The notes beneath the pieces were generated by a model. The model had not been told where the DNA came from, did not search any database, and worked only from the letters and a program-made list of their open reading frames with translations. From assembly GCA_029863525.1 (NCBI GenBank), contig JAOTVL010000003.1:1-64000 (forward strand): a DNA stretch of 64,000 nucleotides, written 5' to 3'. Position 1 is the first letter of the stretch, and the number at the start of each line of letters is the position of its first letter. Positions 61,472-64,000 of the stretch are shown in pieces. The stretch is from Gemmatimonadota bacterium (GTDB taxonomy: Bacteria; Gemmatimonadota; Gemmatimonadetes; Longimicrobiales; Gaopeijiaceae). The position numbers and the translations under genes were made by a program.

Positions 61472-64000
61472 TCAGAGCCCAAGCCAATAGTTCATCTTGA
61501 TGATGAAGCGGTTCTCAGCCGGGGCCGCCCACAACGCGTCCCAGTCCCGCCCGAAGTCGAAGTCGCCGAGGTCCGTGCGGCCGACCTGCTGGCGCTGCCA
61601 CACGAAAAAGATCGTCGAGCCCGGGCGATACTCCCAACGGAGCACCGCGTTGCCGATGAGGGACCGAACGTTGAAGTCACGGTCGCTGAAGGCGTAATCG
61701 GCCACCCCGTCTCCATCGAAGTCCACGTGCTGCGCGTCGCCGATCTGACAGATCGTCCCGGTGCAGACGACGTCGTCCGCGACCTCGGTCCCCGCACCGG
61801 GCGTGAAGCGGTCGAACGCGAAACTCTGGGACTCGGAGAGCTGCTTGTACTGCAAGTAATCACCAGACGAGAGCAGCGGCTGGGCGAAGAGCTGAAGCGA
61901 GAGCTTCGGAGTGAACGTCCAGTCGAGCCTGGTCTCCACGGAGAACGTCGTCCGGTCCAAATCGGCGAAGAGGTAGCGGGCCCCGAACGTCGGCGCGTAC
62001 GGCATCGTGGTCGTAGCGGTGACATACTGGTCGCCCGACGTCGACGTCTCCCACTGGGGGTTCACCGAAACGGAGACATTGTCCGAGGGCCGAACACTGA
62101 CCTGACCTCCGATCTTGAACCCTCCGCCCCGCCCGAGCAGGTCGTCGGTGACGTCGACGTTCACGGAGCCCCCGAGCCGCCTACGCCGATCCGAGTTGAG
62201 ATTGACGTTGTAGTTCACGTTCGCGGGGCCGACCATCATCGGCCCGCCGCGCGTGTTCCGCCGGTCCATGGTCTGTGGGCTGTAGCGCACGCTCGAGCGC
62301 ACGCCCCAGTTGTTCAAGAAGGTCCCGTTGGCACTGAGGCTGTAATTGCCGCTGGTCCGTGCCTTGTGCCACGACTCGATGGACCAGGCGTCATCGAGCG
62401 CCTCATGACTCCAGTTGTGGAAGCTGCTCAAGGTGACGTTGTAGTCGCGGAAGACCCTACCTGGTGTGATCTCCTTGTACCCCACGCGAAACCCACCGTC
62501 CAACCGCTCCGCGTTCGTCGAGAAGCCCACGTCGTTGACCTCGAACAGCTTCGAGACTTCGGCCGCCCAGATGGACGCGGTCCAGTGCTCGCCGTTCCGC
62601 TTCTCGACCTGGAGACGCCAGTCCCGTCCGCCGAGCGACGTCTTGGTGGGATCCACCGAGAACCGGGTCGCGTCGGGGCGCTGCAGGAAGTGCGTGGGCG
62701 AGCGCTGAATGCGCTCCATCGCGGCCGCGCTCCCATTCACGTAGCTGCCGGAGAAGAAGCCCCAGACCGCGTAGTTGCGATCGTCCCACTGATGTTCGAA
62801 ACGCACACCCCCGTTGAACGCGGAAGAGGGCAGCCAGTCGAATGTGCCGTCGGCGGGCAATTCGCGATTCATGGCCGTCACCATGCCGCGCACCTGGGTC
62901 TGGCCGTCGTTCACATCCTGCCCCACGCTCACGACCCCAAACTGAGTCCGCGGCTCGACGAGGAACCTGCTTCGCGTGGCGTCCGAGTAGAGTCCCCGAC
63001 CGAATTCGTTTCCGGTGACCGCTGCCAGCGCACCGAGCGACAGCCCGCTTTGAGTCCGACCGGCGAGTTTCGCGGCACCAAGGATCGTCGCGTTGCTCGG
63101 TACGTCGGCGAACTCCGCGTCACCGGGAGCGCCTCCGTGCGGCGCACGGCCGATCCGTCGACTGTAGAAGAGCGTGTTCTGACGACCCGAGAGGCTGAAG
63201 TCGAAGACGCGCGCGTCCTCGACGAAGAATGGGCGCTGCTCGGGAAAGAACGTCTCGAACGCCGTGAGGTTGATCACCGCGGGGTCCGCTTCGACCTGAC
63301 CGAAATCCGGATTGATCGTGGCATCCAGCGTGAACGACGAACCGAGCCCGTAGCTCATGTCCAACCCCACGCGGGAACCGGCCGCGGAGCCGTCGAAGAA
63401 CGGGTCACCCGGCTCCGCCGGTCCGTTCTGGTAGGAAGTCACGACATAGGGAAGAAGCTCCAACCTGCGCGACGGACGCGAAACCTGAACGTTGTCGAGG
63501 CGACCCATCTGGCTGACGATCCCCTTCCGCAGTCGGGAGACCAGCGAATAGTAGCTGCGCTCATTGTTCGCGACCCGGAAGCGGTGGAAGTTCACCCCCC
63601 ACGTCTGCAGATCGTCGGACGCCTCGTACCTGATCTGCGAAAGGGGAATCCGCATCTCGACACTCCACCCCTCGTCGTCGATCGCGACCGCGGAGGTCCA
63701 CACGGCGTCCCAAGCGAAGTCCATCTGGTCGTCGCTGTGGAAGTACGTGTCGCCTTGGACGTTCGCCGCGCTCACCCGAAAGCTGTAACCGGTCAGTCCG
63801 TCGAGGTTCGGGTCGAGGTGGATCGAGAATTGATCGTAGGTGCCGTGGTTGTCACGCCGCGTGAGTCGGCGATCGATCGACGTCGGGTCGTCGTCCCACA
63901 TGCGCGCCGCGACCCAAATCGCTTCGTCTCCGAAGAGGACCCGGACTTCCGTGTCGTGCTCCGCCGCGACGCCCTCCACCGGCTCGCGCTGCGTGAAGCC
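61472..64000 (-). CDS. DUF5916 outer-membrane protein, 5' end beyond window
   Basis: This frame is open from the window end (reading GFTQREPVEGVAAEHDTEVR) to the stop at 61472, giving at least 842 codons. It is a second DUF5916 protein: CBM9-like region (VRVLFGDEAIWVAARMWDD, GWSVEMRIPLSQIRY), then the barrel hallmark FETFFPEQRPFFVEDARVF and FYSRRIGR, ending in short barrel strands. It lacks the glycine tract of the paralogue at 15081. The signal peptide would lie past 64000. Confidence 0.9.
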   Translation of the reverse strand, partial: GFTQREPVEGVAAEHDTEVRVLFGDEAIWVAARMWDDDPTSIDRRLTRRDNHGTYDQFSIHLDPNLDGLTGYSFRVSAANVQGDTYFHSDDQMDFAWDAVWTSAVAIDDEGWSVEMRIPLSQIRYEASDDLQTWGVNFHRFRVANNERSYYSLVSRLRKGIVSQMGRLDNVQVSRPSRRLELLPYVVTSYQNGPAEPGDPFFDGSAAGSRVGLDMSYGLGSSFTLDATINPDFGQVEADPAVINLTAFETFFPEQRPFFVEDARVFDFSLSGRQNTLFYSRRIGRAPHGGAPGDAEFADVPSNATILGAAKLAGRTQSGLSLGALAAVTGNEFGRGLYSDATRSRFLVEPRTQFGVVSVGQDVNDGQTQVRGMVTAMNRELPADGTFDWLPSSAFNGGVRFEHQWDDRNYAVWGFFSGSYVNGSAAAMERIQRSPTHFLQRPDATRFSVDPTKTSLGGRDWRLQVEKRNGEHWTASIWAAEVSKLFEVNDVGFSTNAERLDGGFRVGYKEITPGRVFRDYNVTLSSFHNWSHEALDDAWSIESWHKARTSGNYSLSANGTFLNNWGVRSSVRYSPQTMDRRNTRGGPMMVGPANVNYNVNLNSDRRRRLGGSVNVDVTDDLLGRGGGFKIGGQVSVRPSDNVSVSVNPQWETSTSGDQYVTATTTMPYAPTFGARYLFADLDRTTFSVETRLDWTFTPKLSLQLFAQPLLSSGDYLQYKQLSESQSFAFDRFTPGAGTEVADDVVCTGTICQIGDAQHVDFDGDGVADYAFSDRDFNVRSLIGNAVLRWEYRPGSTIFFVWQRQQVGRTDLGDFDFGRDWDALWAAPAENRFIIKMNYWLGL

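Overview
The window is 64 kb of very GC-rich, gene-dense bacterial DNA. The organism is most likely a member of the Gemmatimonadota or a close relative. This is inferred from several features taken together: two large DUF5916 outer-membrane proteins with an N-terminal CBM9-like domain, alternative complex III with an A1-type cytochrome c oxidase, many exported amidohydrolases and peptidases with Sec, Tat or lipoprotein signals, and MoxR/DUF58/transglutaminase and ChlI-like ATPase/VWA modules. No phage, integrase, insertion sequence, CRISPR array, rRNA or tRNA was seen, so this looks like chromosomal backbone with mixed small operons.

Layout. 1-4960 (-): actABC of alternative complex III, cut by the window edge inside actC. 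5214-9682 (+): MoxR ATPase, DUF58 protein, TgpA-like transglutaminase and a small conserved protein. 9904-12128 (-): ABC exporter. 12504-14980 (-): LuxE/LuxC pair without luciferase. 15081-17477 (+): DUF5916 outer-membrane protein. 17474-19523 (-): D-aminoacylase-type amidohydrolase and a coiled-coil protein. 19586-22438 (+): YpdA-like reductase, GAF-GGDEF cyclase and a peroxiredoxin-like lipoprotein read through an in-frame UGA. 22482-24373 (-): YgfZ and SirB1. 24533-25594 (+): selD, which also has an in-frame UGA. 25641-28262 (-): Lon with a histone-like tail. 28590-35568 (+): metallo-beta-lactamase-fold protein, gamma-glutamyltransferase, Nudix, amidohydrolase-SnoaL fusion, SnoaL lipoprotein, asparaginase-type Ntn hydrolase. 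35668-36317 (-): phd/vapC. 36378-39154 (-): ketopantoate-reductase-like protein and ETF-QO. 39310-40779 (+): ChlI-like ATPase. 40784-42563: divergent methionine gamma-lyase-type enzyme and Lrp regulator. 42757-47634 (-): a double pseudoenzyme (DUF922 plus serine-hydrolase fold), then mutY, creatininase and SDR with overlapping stops and starts. 47669-49708 (+): VWA protein and a lipoprotein. 49737-56950 (-): MATE-like transporter, cytochrome c oxidase cluster and Trm112. 57093-61358: DUF192 lipoprotein, class V aminotransferase, small membrane protein, lipoprotein, amidase. 61472-64000 (-): a second DUF5916 protein, cut by the window end.

How they work together. Alternative complex III (quinol to cytochrome c), the diheme cytochrome and the oxidase with a cytochrome-c-fused subunit IV form an aerobic respiratory chain; ETF-QO would feed the quinone pool. 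The many exported amidases, GGT, D-aminoacylase and methionine lyase suggest peptide and amino-acid scavenging.

The standout result is a selenocysteine pair 2.5 kb apart. One is a lipoprotein peroxiredoxin with a UGA at the first active-site position (UPYC). The other is SelD with a UGA at its catalytic position (GAGUACK). Each UGA is followed at a suitable distance by a strong hairpin whose apical loop carries GGU, as expected of bacterial SECIS elements. Standard gene calling would split the first gene and cut the catalytic residues off the second.
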